Positions 1 to 11,522 of a DNA stretch of 64,000 nucleotides are shown one piece after another. Position numbers and translations under genes: made by a program. Under the pieces are notes generated by a model. That model searched no databases. It worked only from the letters and a program-made list of their open reading frames with translations, and had not been told where the DNA came from. How positions within the stretch are numbered: position 1 is the stretch's first letter; each line of letters begins with the position of its first letter. The stretch comes from Aselliscus stoliczkanus (lineage: Eukaryota > Chordata > Mammalia > Chiroptera > Hipposideridae): positions 67,751,478 through 67,815,477 of the forward strand of contig CM066738.1 of NCBI GenBank assembly GCA_033961575.1, read 5' to 3'.

Positions 1-2590
1 TTACTGCCAAAGAAATTGAATCAGTAATTAACAATCTTCCAACAAACAAAAGCCCTGGAATAGATGGCTACACAGATGAATTTTACAACACATTCAAAAA
101 TGAATTAATACCTATTCTCCTCAAACTAATCCAAAAAATACAGAAGGAGGGAAGGCTCCAAAACTCTTTCTATGAAACTACTAACACCCTGATTCCTAAG
201 TCCGACAAAGATATTACAAGAAAGGAAAACTATAGGCCAATATCCCTAATGAACATAGATGCAAAAATTCTCAACAAAATACTAGCAAATCAAATTCAGC
301 ATTTCATTCAAAAGATCATACACCACGATCAAGTGGGATTCATTCCTCATATGCAAAGCTGGTTCAATATCCGTAAATAAACGTAATACATCACCTTAAC
401 AAAATGAAAAATAAAAATCATATGATCATATCAATAGAAGCAGAAAAGGCATTTGACAAAATCCAGCAGCCATTCATGATAAAAACTGTTAGCAAAGTGG
501 GAATAGTGGGACCATATCTCAACATAATAAAGGCCATATATGATAAGCACACAGCAAACATCGTACTCAACAGGGAAAGGCCAAAACCTTTCCCCTTAAG
601 ATCAGGAACAAGACAAGGCTGCCCACTTTCACCACTTCTATTTAACATCCTTCTGGGAGTTGTAGCCACAGAAATCAGACAAGAAAATGAAATAAAAGGC
701 ATCCAAATTGGAAAAGAGAAAGTAAAATTGTCATTATATGCAGATGACATGATACTATATATAGAGAATCCCAAAGAGTCCACCAAAAAACTGCTAGAAC
801 TGATAAACGAATTTGGTAAGGTAGCAGGATACAAAATTAATATTCAGAAGTCATTGGTCGGAGGAGTGGGGCGGTGGTTAAGCTCTGGCTTGTGAAGCCA
901 GCGCAGCCCGGTTCGGTCCCACATGTGAGGGCCAGTGATACTGCCCTCAAAAAAAAGAAAGAAAGAAAGAAATCGTTACATTTGTGTACACCAATAATAA
1001 ACTCTCAGAAGAAGAAATCAGGAAATCGATCCCTTTTACAATTGCTTCAAAACAATAAAATATCTAGGAATCAATTTTACTAAAGAAGTGAAGGAACTGT
1101 ACTCAGAAAATTATGAGACACTGAAGAGAGAAATCAAAGAAGATACAAATAAATGGAAATACATACCATGCTCATGGATAGGAAGAATGAGTATAGTTCA
1201 GATGTCAATACTACCTAAAGCAATATATAGATTCAATGCAATTCAAATCAAACTACCAAGGACATTTTTCTCAGAAATAGAACATAGAATCCTAAAATTT
1301 ATATAGAGCCACAAAAGATACTGAATAGCCAAGGCAACCTGAGAAATAAGAATAAAGTGGGAGGCATCACACTACCTGACATCAAAACATACTACAAGGC
1401 TACGTAATCAAAACAGTATGGTACTGGCATAAAAACAGACACATAGACCAATGGAATAGAATAGAGACTCCAGGAATAAACCCATCTCTATACGGTCATT
1501 TAATCTATGACAATGGAAGCAAGAATTTACACTGGAGTAAAGACAGTCTAATTAATAAATGGTCCTGGGAAAACTGGACTGACACGTACAAAAAAATGAA
1601 AATAGACCACCTACTTACACCATATACGAGAACAAATTCAAAATGGATTAAAGATTAAATGTAAGACCTGAAACCATAAAACTCCTAGAAGAAAACATAG
1701 GGAATAAGTTTGCAGACATTACCCTGAGTAATATTTTTCTGACATATCCTCTAGGGCAAGGGAAATAAAAGAAAAAATGAACATATGGGATTATATCAAA
1801 CTTAAAAGTTTTTTCACAGCAAAGGAAATCATCAATGAAACAAAAGGCAGCCTACTGAATGGGAGAAGGTATTTGCCAATGATATATCTGAGAAGGGGTT
1901 GATACTCAAAATTTATAAAACACTCATGCAACTCAACACCAAAAAAACAAACAACCCAATTAAAAAATGGGCAGAGGATATGAGGTGGCATTTCTCTAAA
2001 GAGGACACACAAATGGCCAACAGGCATATGAAAAAATGTTCAACTGCACTAATCATCAGAGAAATGCAAATAAAAACCACAGTGAGATACCACCTCACTC
2101 TGGTCAGAAGGGCTATCATCAACAAATCAACAAATCAACAAACAACAAGTGCTGGTGAGGGTGTGGAGAAAAGGGAACCTTGGTGCACTCTTTGTGGAAC
2201 TGCAAATTGGTTCAGCCATTATGGAAACCAGTATGGGAATATCTCAGAAAACTGGAAATGGAACTGCCGTATGACCCAGCAATTCCACTCTTGGGTATCT
2301 ACCCAGAAGAATCCAAGACACTAAATCGAAAAAATATACGTACCCCTATGTTTATTGCAGCTCTACTTACAATAGCCAAGACTTGGAAACAACCAAAATG
2401 CCCATCGGTAGACGACTGGATTAAGAAACTGTGGTACCTTTATGCAATGGATTATTACTCTGCTATAAAGAAGAATGAAATCGTACCATTTGCAATGATA
2501 TGGATGGACCTAGAGACTATTATGTTAAGTGAAATAAGTCAGTTGGAGAAAGACAAATACCATATGATCTCACTTATATGTGGAATCTGA
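1..2590 (+). pseudogene. L1 ORF2 fragment (reverse transcriptase to C-terminus), broken
   Basis: ORF2 encodes the L1 endonuclease/reverse transcriptase that makes cDNA at the target site. Translation from base 3 gives the RT motifs [10 protein letters not shown] and [10 protein letters not shown], then after a stop near 378 the frame from 404 carries [14 protein letters not shown] and [14 protein letters not shown] motifs and the catalytic [10 protein letters not shown] at about 728-757 (here DAEKA reads EAEKA). A SINE at 856-971 interrupts the frame just after the RT core. Further segments follow at 1088-1306, 1899-2117 and 2180-2590, the last ending in the usual ORF2 C-terminus before a stop. 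Stops and frameshifts separate the segments, so no functional protein is possible. The endonuclease domain would lie left of the window. Confidence 0.93.
856..971 (+). mobile_element. Short tRNA-derived SINE inserted in L1 ORF2
   Basis: The copy has the tRNA-like head, GGTTCGGTCCCAC in the B-box region, a TGAGGGCCAGTGATACTGCCCTC end and an A/GAAA tail. Imperfect duplicates AGAAGTCATT and AGAAATCGTT flank it. Other L1 copies in the window are continuous at this point, which shows that the SINE inserted after the L1. Confidence 0.9.
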
Positions 2591-3072
2591 AAAACGGAAT
2601 GAATGAGTAAAGTAAACAGAAACAATCTCATAGATATAGAAGACAAACAGGGTTGCTAGTTGGGAGGGTGGCGGGGATGAGGGAGAAGGGGAAGGGATTA
2701 GACAGCATAAATAGGTAACTACAATATTGCCACAGGGATATGAAAGACAGTTTGGGGAATATAATAATATTGTAAATATTTTGTGGGGTGACAGAAGGTC
2801 ACATGTCTTGTTAGGGAGACCACTTCATGGATGGAGTAAAGACTTGGTCACTGCACTGTATACCTGAAACTGATGTCGTATAATATTGTATACCAACTGT
2901 AATTGAATATATAGTCATGTGATGTGGATTATACTGTGGAAGGGAGTCAAAGGAATTGTAACAGATAGTATGATATGGAGGGGAGGAGTAGGGTGGAGAA
3001 TTGGGGGAGACGGGCTGTCACTTGAGGGGTAAAAAGTATAACTATTGCACTGTGCTGTACACCTGAAGCTAA

Positions 3073-3103
<31 letters not shown>

Positions 3104-3117
3104 AATTTTAAAAAAAT

Positions 3118-3833
3118 AAGCATGATGAATGTTGTTGCTGAGTGCCATTCTACAGAAAGTCAGGGATCTTCAAAACATGAATTAACATGTCAAACTTTAT
3201 TAACAGTGTATGACAAGTTTCAACTTCAGTTCAGTCAGTCAGGTGTGAGCTATGGTTGAGAAATGGTGGTTTTTTGTTTTTTGTATTTTTTTTTTGAGGG
3301 CAGTGTTATTGGCCCTCATATGTGGGACTCGAACCTGGGCCGCTGGCTTCCCAAGCCAGCGCTTAACCACCGCGCCTCTCAGCCAGCCCTTGAGATGGTG
3401 TGTTTTAAAGTATGCCATAAATTATGGATCACGAACAATGCATTAACATGAAATGGGCAAATTGTTTCATCATCCATCTTGACAATGCTCTGTTTCACAT
3501 ATTGCTTCTGGTATATGGCAATTTCTGTCAAATAAAAACATTAGGGTGTGTCCTCATCCACCTTATTCACTGGATCTGGCACTGTGTGACTTCTGGCTCT
3601 TCCCAAAATCAAAATGACCATGAAAAGTAAAGGTTTTGAATCTATTCAGGACACCGAGGAAGCCACGACAGAGCAACTAAAGGCACTCATGAAAGAGGAC
3701 TTCCAAAACTAGAACGATGGGACAGATATGTTCGAAATGAGGGGGAGTATTTTGAGATAATTAATGACAATGTGTCTTTTACTGTAATAACATTTTTTTA
3801 CCTAAACATTCACTTATTTTTTATCACACCTTA
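3118..3833 (+). mobile_element. mariner DNA transposon remnant with broken transposase
   Basis: The right part of a mariner-type transposon. At about 3560-3607 one frame reads YSLDLALCDFWLFPK, the conserved block around the third catalytic Asp of mariner transposases (usually YSPDLAPxDFxLFPK). The following stretch encodes the KGF-ES-IQD-EAA-like C-terminal region. The reading frame is broken by stops and shifts. The right end, near 3803-3830, resembles the terminal repeat of the two copies at 22180-23102 (AAACATTCAC then ATCACACC). The left end is missing because the L1 tail abuts it. A SINE at 3270-3390 splits it. A relative at 22180-22690 (minus) shows the uninterrupted order. Confidence 0.8.
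3270..3390 (-). mobile_element. Short tRNA-derived SINE inside the mariner remnant
   Basis: Poly-T then GAGGGCAGTG...GGCCCTCATATGTGGGACTCGAACC..., ending CAGCCAGCCC, is the reverse complement of the short SINE. The flanks TTGAGAAATGGTG and TTGAGATGGTG look like an imperfect target-site duplication. Confidence 0.9.
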
Positions 3834-3876
3834 TCATATTTTTACATTCCCCATTTCCTGATTTTCCCTACATTCT

Positions 3877-4897
3877 TTTTTTCTTTTAATTAAAGTTTAT
3901 TGGGGTGACAATTGTTAGTAAAGTTACATAGGTTTCTGGTGTACAATTCTGTAATACATCACCTATATGTCATATTATGTGTTCACCACCCAGAGTTAGT
4001 TCTCCTTCCATCACCATATATTTGATCCTACCACCCTCCTCCCCCCTTACCCTCTGGAAACCACTAAACTATTGTCTGTGTCTATGAGTTTTGTTTCTTT
4101 ATTTGTTTTTCTTGTTTTGTTGTTGTTTACAGTTTTATATATGATATATTGGTGAAATCATATGGTTCCCTACTTTTTTGTCTGGCTTATTTCACTTAGC
4201 ATAATAATTTCAAGATCCATCCATGTTGTTGCAAATAGCACTATTTCATAAGAGAAAGGAATAACGGGCATTCAAATTTGTAATGAAGAAGTTAAATTGT
4301 CACTTTTTGCAGATGACATGATGCTATATATATAGAAAACCCTAAAGACACCACTACAAAGCTATTAGAAACAATAAACAAATACAGTCAATTTGCTGGC
4401 TACAAAATCAACGTACAAAAGCCCATGCATTCCTATATACTAATGAGGAAACCTCAGGAAAAAAAAAAAACAATTCCTTTTGCAATTGCAACAAAATTAA
4501 TAAAATACCTAGGAATAAACTTAACCAAAGATGTGAAGGACCTATACACTGAAAACTATAATAAGACATTCTTAAAAGAAATTGAAGAAGACACAAAGAA
4601 GTGGAAAGACACCCTGTGTTCATGGATTGGAAGAACCAACTTAGTTAAAATGGCCATATTACCCAAAGCAATATACAGATTTAATGCAATTCCCATCAAA
4701 ATTCCAATGGCATATTTTAAAGAAATAGAACAAAAAATCATCAGATTTGTATAGAATTACAAAAGACCCCGAATAGCTAAAGCAATCCTAAGAAAAAAGA
4801 ACAATGCTGTAGGTATCACACTCCCTGAGTTCAGCTTGTACTACAGGGCAATAATAACCTAAACAGTATAGTATTGGCAGAAAAACAGACCCACAAA
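3877..4897 (-). mobile_element. 5'-inverted (twin-primed) L1 insertion
   Basis: Bases 3877-4250 are an L1 3' end on the minus strand, from the T-rich tail through the 3' UTR to the end of ORF2. Bases 4251-4897 are ORF2 on the plus strand, from the RT core (FADDM at about 4306, with a stop just after) to a region well upstream of the 3' end. The direct repeat CCTACATTCT at 3867-3876 and 4898-4907 bounds the whole, so both parts arrived in one event. This is the layout that twin priming gives. About 1.2 kb of ORF2 between the two parts is absent (estimated by comparison with the L1 at 1-3117). Confidence 0.85.
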
Positions 4898-4907
4898 CCT
4901 ACATTCT

Positions 4908-5430
4908 AATTGGGCTTCACTCAATTGAGAGTAAGGGAGTCTCAAAAAATATGGAACTCTTTGTCTATGGGTATTCAAACTGTGGAGCAGTAATATAGTT
5001 CTGTGGACAAAATTTTAAAAAGTGAATGTTATGAAAACTATTCCCAGTAACTGTGGAATATTTTCTAGTTGTATTAGAAAAGCCAAACCTGAATTTACAG
5101 ATAGAAAATTTAGTTTGGAGAATCTATAAAATATTCTCAAATTGCACTTATTATTTGTATTACATTATTTCCCAGGTTGTTTCCACTTTGCTCAAGAATT
5201 ACAATGCAAAGTTAATCCAGCATTGAGACTCAACTGAGAGAAATAAAATTTTAATCATGTGCAGTCATCGATTTTATAACACTGATTATTTTCCCTCCGC
5301 TTCAGAAATCTTTTCAATTTTTATACCTCTTTTCCTCTATTTTGTTTTGAAAATCCTGCTGGTGGTCTCATAGATTTTCTTTCTCAATAAGTGTTAGATG
5401 CCACTTGAAATCTTTCAAGAACATATAAGC
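4908..5430. other. Unassigned AT-rich sequence
   Basis: I see no gene, repeat boundary or conserved motif that I can name here. Confidence 0.6.
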
Positions 5431-5436
5431 ATACAA

Positions 5437-5545
5437 TGTGATATATGGATGATATATTATAGAATTGTACACTTGAAGCCTATGTAATTTTACTAACCAT
5501 TGTCACCCCAATAAATATAATTAAAAAAGAGAAAAACAACAAGCA
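5437..5545 (+). mobile_element. Short L1 3' end
   Basis: The stretch TGTACACTTGAAGCCTATG ... ATTGTCACCCCAATAAA plus an A-rich tail matches the L1 3' terminus seen again at 20175-20450. Flanks AAGCATACAA and AAGCACATACAA are a likely imperfect target duplication. Only about 100 bp were inserted. Confidence 0.75.
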
Positions 5546-5580
5546 CATACAACTTTGTAGATAAGTATATATTTTTTTAA

Positions 5581-5765
5581 GTGTCCTTTTTGACATTTTA
5601 TTTTATTTATTTATTTATTTATTTATTTAGATGTATTATTTATTTATTTATTTATTTATTTTTTAAATTAGTTTCAGGTGTACAACACAGTGCAATAGTT
5701 ATACATTTTACCCCTCAAAGTGACAACCCCCCACCCCCAATTCGTCGAATTGGGGGTGGGGGGTT
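5581..5765 (-). mobile_element. L1 3' UTR fragment ending in a foldback hairpin
   Basis: TTTA/ATTT repeats (the tail) are followed by TTAGTTTCAGGTGTACAACA and TACCCCTCAAAGTGACAA, which is the young L1 3' UTR in reverse. The truncated L1 5' end is a perfect 41-bp palindrome at 5725-5765. The flanks GATAAGTATATATTTTTTTAA (5560-5580) and GATAAGTATATTTTTAAG (5766-5783) are the target duplication, so the palindrome lies inside the inserted unit. Confidence 0.85.
5725..5765. repeat. Perfect inverted repeat, 20-bp arms, 1-bp centre
   Basis: Left arm 5725-5744 is AACCCCCCACCCCCAATTCG. The right arm 5746-5765 is its exact reverse complement, with a single T at 5745. The left arm continues the L1 3' UTR and the right arm does not, so the right arm was copied back from the left. 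Confidence 0.95.
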
Positions 5766-5783
5766 GATAAGTATATTTTTAAG

Positions 5784-8287
5784 GTGTAAGAAAATATTTG
5801 CCAGCATTTTTTTCCAGAGGACTGTAGCAAGACATATGTGAATTTAGTAAGCGAAGTTTATAATACTTATTAATAGTTGTGGAATTATATTAATTAAAAT
5901 ATGATTAAGTTAGGGTTTATCCTATAGGAAATGCCTTATTTTCTCTCATATTTCTCTGCGTATTTAAATAATAGGTTCTAATTTAGCATTTGTCTTCCAT
6001 AATCTAGTAGTCCATTTTAAAGACTCCTTTAAATATTCTTTCCCATAATAGTATAGCCAGAAGATAAGCCTAGTATCTTAGACCTAGAGAGAGTTGTAAA
6101 AATTCTTTAAGTCACCTGTGATTTTTAATTATAGTATAACCTAAATTCCAGAGAGATCTCATGAATTGCTCTTCACTAACTATGGCTGCAAAGCCACAAC
6201 AATTCAAGCTTTTCTCCCTCCCTGTCACATATCCTTTCCATTAAATAAAATTATTTTAAGAAATGCTATTAAAAAAAATATAAGCATGACAGAGTAAAGG
6301 ACAAAGATTGTTCTCAGAACAGTATACACTGTATTGTATATACAGAAATTATTATTTAGATTGTTATAATTATTTGTGGGTATTCCACAGATGGTAACTA
6401 AAAGAGATGTTATCCTTTTATGATAGTCACAGTGACTCGGAGAAAAAAAGCCTCCTTTATTGACTGTTTTCCCAATTATCTGAGAATTTTATAGGGCTGG
6501 GAATATGTTTTCATATTTTTACTTAATAGCTTTTTTATGTTGATATGGTATGTATTCTTCTTATGTTTCCATTAGGAGTATTGTATCAATGGTAGACTTG
6601 AGGCACCTCAAATATAAATATTTACTGCTCTGGAGTACCTTAATAAAAATTTACAACATCCTGCATTGAATTATATGCACACCTACGGTTGCACATAAAC
6701 TTTTATTAAAGCATTGAGACACTGTTCTCTTTAATAATTAAAATAAAATTATTTAGATGACAAGAATTTTTTTGGTCATTAGATTAATCTTCCTATCCTT
6801 TTGTCCTCCAGCATCTTTGTTAAATAGTTCACCTAGTACTTCATGTTAAAAGAATTAAGAGATTTCTTAAGAATGATGAAATTACATTTTTGTTTTTGTT
6901 TGGTGAAGAAGGCTGAGACATTATAGAGGTGTTCTAAGTCTCAGAGTAATAAAATTGTATTTTAGGAAAGATAAATATGAGTAGTAAAATAACCCAACAT
7001 GTCTTTCTTACCTTAAGTATCCCCATTTACTCTATATGAGTAGAGACAGTTTTATGTGTGCTATTTTGGGTCCTCCTGTTACCAGAAATAAAAGAGTTCT
7101 TGGTCAATATAACAGGAAGGAATTTGAGGACATACCAAATTAAGCCAAACAAACAAAGTCAAGCAAGCAGTGGATTTACTAAAAAAAAAAAAGGAAATAG
7201 TACATTTCCAAAATATTGGGAGTGGGCAGGCCAGGAGGAGGGCAGCTGTTCCAATGAAAAAAAAAAAGCTTAGGATTTTATTCAAATGAGGGTGCAAAAT
7301 ATTCAGGTTTTAGTGGTGGTGTTGCAGGCATGCCCCAGTGTGGGTCCCTGCTGTCTTACCCGAGCACTCCTTCCTATCAGGACATGAGGTTCCCTTGGTT
7401 TTATTTGGCCCTTGTTGGAACTGTCATGGTGATACAGGGAGTGAAGATTTTTCCTACAATGCTGATAGTGTTATAATCCATTACAATTAGCTGTAGCTGT
7501 ACTTTTTTCTAAGAATGATCTCATCTGCTCCCTTTCCTTTGTCTCCAACACTTCCTCCTTCCCTTCCTCCCACCTGTCTCCATAGCCCTATTCTTTCTGC
7601 CTGTGGTAACACTTTTAGGATCCCATCCAAAGAAATATGTGTAGGTGCCATACAGCAACAAACTAAAATGTTTCCTGTTTAAATAGAGGTCTTTTTGTTT
7701 GGGTTTTGTATATAGAACAGGAAAAATGGAATTAAAAATGGCATTCAAAATAAAATACTCTAATGGCTGGAGATTCTCTTATAATATATGGTTGGTGTTG
7801 GGTGTAACCTGCCTTCTCTTAAACCATGACTTAACATTTGTTGTAGCTCCCCTCTCCCCACTCACCACGTGTTTTCAGTAATGTATTTGTTGAATAAATT
7901 GTGAAGATTCATGTTGGAGCTCAGAATATTAGATGACCAAGCAGATGGGCACCATAACAGCTTACCATTTTCAGAAACTCAGACAGATTATAGAGTTCTT
8001 TCCACCTGTGTCCACCAGAAATAGGCCTCGCCTTCACTGTTTCATTTTCCTAAATCTTCTAGGTCATAATTAGTTTCTTCTTTTTACTCATCAGTTTTTG
8101 TTTTGTTTTGTTTTGTGTTTTAAAAAACTCATCAGTTTATTTATTATCAAGATTTAGTTGGGGAAGTAGAAAACTAATTAATATGGGTTCTGTTGCTTTA
8201 GCCTACTAAGTGTAAGTTTGGCTAGTAGTGAAGATCAACATAATTTCCTGGTCAGGTTCTCATGACTAGTTCAAATTGTTTACAGTT
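5784..8287. other. Unassigned AT-rich sequence, no gene seen
   Basis: There is no L1, SINE or gene signature that I recognise. Open frames at 7058-7273 and 7699-7881 are short and have no family motif. Short A- and T-rich runs and a (TTTTG)n stretch near 8098-8116 are present. Confidence 0.6.
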
Positions 8288-9690
8288 TGTTCATTTATTT
8301 AACAAATATTTATTTATGGCTATCAATAAATATTTATTAGTGCTGAGATATAGCTCTGAACTGTATTTTTGAACTGGAGATACAGCTCTGAACGGGTGGT
8401 GCATTTTAGCTGGGAAGACAGTAAACAAAAAACATAAAATATGTTGGGAAGTGATAAATGCTAAGAATAAAAATAGAACAGGGCAATGGAATCAGGTAAT
8501 GATTCTGGGTGTAACCTGGAGAAGTCTTGATAACTTGTCATTTGAACCAAATGAAGTGAAGAAAAAAGTCATGTAAATAAGTGAGGGAAATACTTCTGAC
8601 AGCAAGAATGAGTGGAAATGCCTTGAGATGGGTATGTGGTTGTATAGCTAAGAGGCCACTGTGGCTAAAATGGAGATAGGGAGAGTAAGTGTAAAAGATG
8701 AGATAAGGGGAAAAGTAGAAAGAGAGCAGGTATAATTATGTAGTGATGATAAGGCTTTAGATTTTATCCTGATCATTCAAGTGAGAGGAGATTGGAGGTT
8801 TAGGTTTGGAAATGTCCTTTATAAAGAGTTTCATGGATAATGAAAAAAAAAAGATTGATTATAATGTGTACAGGAGAGAATGGGATGAAACTGAGAAGAA
8901 TAAGTGAGTACAGATGGTCCTTAATTTATGATGGTTCAACTTACAATTTTTTGACTTTATAATGCTGCAAAAGCAATACATGTTCAGTAGAAACTATATT
9001 TTGAACTTTTATCTTTTTGGGGGCTAGCAACATGTGGTATGATACTATCTTATGATGCTGGGCAGTGGCAATGAGCCACAGCTTCCAGTCAGCCACATGA
9101 TCATGAGGGTAAACAACCAATACAATACAGTGAACTGTGTTGCCAGTTTTTGTTTTTTTTAATATTGTGTCTTGTTTTCATATTCCATCATGTGTACAAA
9201 ATTCCCATCTGTGTCTCTGCTCCTGGTAAGAAAAAAGAGGAAGGCAAGTACTCTTGAGATGAAGCTTCAATATTTTCAAATTATAATAGTTTCAACTTTC
9301 AATTGTTTTTTTTGGGATGTAACTGCATTATAATCAAGGAGCATCTATATAAACAGTGTTTTGGGGTAGTTTTGCTATAGAGGGGAGCAGAAAATGTTGA
9401 TCAGATAGTGGAAGAGTTTGTTTTTTATTTAGTTCTTTAGTTTGAAATGTTCAATTTCAAGATGGGGTTATATTACAATGCTTTTGTGGGTTGAGGCAAA
9501 TGAGAATAAAGCAGTAATTTCTGGAGCTATGTTCTTCAATAGGTGAAGAGGATGGAATTCAGTGACCTAAGTGGAGGGATTTGCTCTAGGACCTTGGAGA
9601 GTATATCCTCTTTAATAAGAAGAAAGGCAGTTTATGAGCATAGATGAAGGTAGGTTAGTAGATGTGGTGATTGGAGGAAGTTGTTGCTTT
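8288..9690 (-). mobile_element. Ancient LINE-2 (L2) remnant, split by a Tigger element
   Basis: Bases 8288-8890 begin TTCATTTATTTAACAAATATTTATT and go through ATAGCTCTGAAC, ATAAATGCTAAGAATAAAAATAGA and GGCCACTGTGGC, the reverse complement of the L2 3' region. Bases 9355-9690 (TTTTGCTATAGAGGGGAGCAG ... TGGAGGGATTTGCTCTAGGACC ... GTAGATGTGGTG) resemble the more upstream RT-coding part in the same orientation. Much of the middle is missing. The assignment rests on remembered consensus order and not on an alignment. Confidence 0.6.
8911..9350 (+). mobile_element. Tigger-type (TcMar) non-autonomous DNA transposon
   Basis: The left end ACAGATGGTCCTTAATTTAT and the right end ...AAGGAGCATCTATAT form imperfect terminal inverted repeats (ATAGATGCTCCTTGATTATAA read in reverse). 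Both ends touch TA, as expected for Tc1/mariner-class insertion. The middle (TTTTTGACTTTATAATG; CAGTAGAAACTATATTTTGAAC) fits Tigger-derived MER elements. I find no intact transposase. It sits inside the L2 remnant and is therefore younger. Confidence 0.7.
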
Positions 9691-10149
9691 TTAGATACAA
9701 GAAAATAGATTTAAAAATATGTATTCTAGCATTTCTGGCTATTTACAATGGGGATATTGTTATATAGTCCACCATTGCTTTAAGTTCCTTGTATATTTTA
9801 AAATGCATACAAGAAAGTGAAAACCATGTATTTGAAATCTAGAAAAGATGTTAGTCTGATAAACCTGGACTTTGGGGGCAGATTTTCTTTATGGGGTATC
9901 TGCCAATTCCAAAAGACATGGCCAAGGGGCTTAAATGATGAATAGAACATTTGAACATTTCCTAAGACTGGGGGTGTGGGTGGAAATGGAATGGACGCTC
10001 TATTAACTGCCCATTATCCAATCTCCTTTTTGGGCTGGGACTCTGAAAAACTACATGGAGCTAGAAATAGTAACAAAAGAGCTCACATAAAAAATTAAGT
10101 CCAGCTTTAAATCACCTCAGTTTTAACCTCTATTATTGCATGAAGATGC
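9691..10149. other. Unassigned sequence upstream of the L1M nest
   Basis: No motif I can name. It may include the 5' UTR of the old L1 that follows. Confidence 0.4.
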
Positions 10150-10560
10150 TCTGAGATTGCCACCACAAGTATCAAATGTAGATTCTCTATGGAGGAAGAA
10201 AATATCCTATTGTGCCTTATGTTATTTCTACAACGTCATATAAATATCTAGCAGTCAACCAACACATCCATGCAAATGAGGAGATAAGATAATGTGGCTA
10301 AAAGCAAAGAACAACAATACACAATAGAAAAAGATTCAGAGAGTATCCAAATTACAGTGCTATCATAGTCAGACTTTAAGAAAACTATGAAAATATATTC
10401 ATTGGAATAAAACAAAACTGAGAACTCCTGCAGATGACTGTAAATAGTAAAGTTTTTTTAAAAAAATGAAATTCTAGAATTATAAAATTCATTATTTGAA
10501 ATTCAGAATTCAATTGATTAATTTAAAAACATTATGAATCACTGGAGAAACAACTAGTGA

Positions 10561-10674
10561 GGGGCCAGCCGAGTGGCTCGGTGGTTAAGCACTGGCTTGG
10601 GAAACCAGTGGCCCCGGTTCAGGTCCCACATATGAGGGCCAGTGACACTGTCCTCAAAAAGAAATGGTTTGAGG
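10561..10674 (+). mobile_element. Short tRNA-derived SINE
   Basis: Head GGGGCCAGCCGAGTGGCTCG, then GGTTCAGGTCCCACATATGAGGGCCAGTGACACTG and a short A tail. The 14-bp target duplication GAAACAACTAGTGA is perfect at 10547-10560 and 10675-10688, which points to a fairly recent insertion into the old L1M. Confidence 0.97.
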
Positions 10675-10929
10675 GAAACAACTAGTGAACTAAATGACAG
10701 GTCAAAAGAGAAAAAATGATCAGTCTGAATCATGGAGAGACAAAAAGATGAAATATACAGAAAGAAGTGTAAGAAATATAAAAAATATTGTGACTAGACA
10801 CCCAGAAAGAGTAGTGGGAGCTTAAGCAATATTTGAAAAGTTGAGGGTTGGGAATTTTCCAAATATGATCAAGAACATCACATTATAAGTTTAAGAAGCC
10901 CTACAAATCCTGGTAGAATAAATAAAACA

Positions 10930-10930
<1 letters not shown>

Positions 10931-10964
<34 letters not shown>
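10931..10964. repeat. (CA)n microsatellite
   Basis: An uninterrupted CA dinucleotide run inside L1M ORF1-derived sequence. Confidence 0.95.
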
Positions 10965-11365
10965 AAAAACAAAGGATAAAAGAAAAATATTAGAAGTAAC
11001 ACCAGAGAGAACATATTACTATCAAAGTATAACAATGGAACTGACAGCCATCTTTTCAAAAGAAACAGTTGAAGCCAATTGACAATTGAATAATAATTTC
11101 AAACTGCTGAGAGAAAATAACTGCCAAGCTCAAATGCTATACTTAGTCAAATAATCTTCAAAATGATAGTGAAATAAACATATTTTGGGTCAAACAAAAA
11201 CCAATAAGACATAAACAGCCAACACTCCTCCAAATACTGTGAAGAAGGACATATGTAGGTAAATTTAACTTCAAATTGGCCAAATAAACAAAATGATAAC
11301 ATCTTTTAAAGTTATAATATGTATGGAATTAAAACAAGCCACAATAAGCATGAAGAAAGAGTAAA

Positions 11366-11522
11366 CAGGCCAGCCGAGTGGCTCAGTTGGTTAAGATCTC
11401 GCTCAAGAGTGCGAGCTGAGCTCTGAGCAACAGCTGTTCAAGGCCAGCCCGAGCTGAGTTGCCGTTCAGCTGCCAACAGGTGGCAGGATGGCTCAGCTAA
11501 AAAAAAAAAAAAAAAAAAAAAA
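11366..11522 (+). mobile_element. Second SINE subtype (GCTCAAGAGTGCGAGCTGAG type)
   Basis: It shares the GGCCAGCCGAGTGGCTCAG head with the short SINE but then differs: GATCTCGCTCAAGAGTGCG, AACAGCTGTTCAAGGCCAGCC, and an end GGCAGGATGGCTCAGCT plus a long poly-A. The end looks like the first bases of a second tRNA-like unit. Target duplication AAAGAGTAAA at 11356-11365 and 11523-11532. Confidence 0.93.

Larger units (their letters stand above)
1..3117 (+). mobile_element. L1 retrotransposon, 3' half (enters from left edge)
   Basis: The copy runs from the ORF2 reverse transcriptase region through the 3' UTR to a (TAAA)n/A-rich tail at about 3069-3117. The 3' UTR, from about 2590, has two G-rich purine blocks near 2660-2697 and 2975-3012, a usual feature of mammalian L1 3' UTRs that may form G-quadruplexes. 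The same 3' UTR recurs at 37990-38468, 40672-41170 and, inverted, at 59195-59735, so they are one young family. The 5' end lies outside the window, so length and target-site duplication cannot be judged. The tail abuts a mariner remnant, which suggests that the L1 landed inside it. Confidence 0.95.

Noticed and set aside
10561..10674. tRNA gene
   Set aside because: The B-box-like motif and tRNA-like head belong to a SINE with poly-A and target duplication. The same sequence recurs many times in the window.
10931..10964. CRISPR-like or spaced repeat array
   Set aside because: It is a plain dinucleotide microsatellite. No spaced direct repeats exist in the window.
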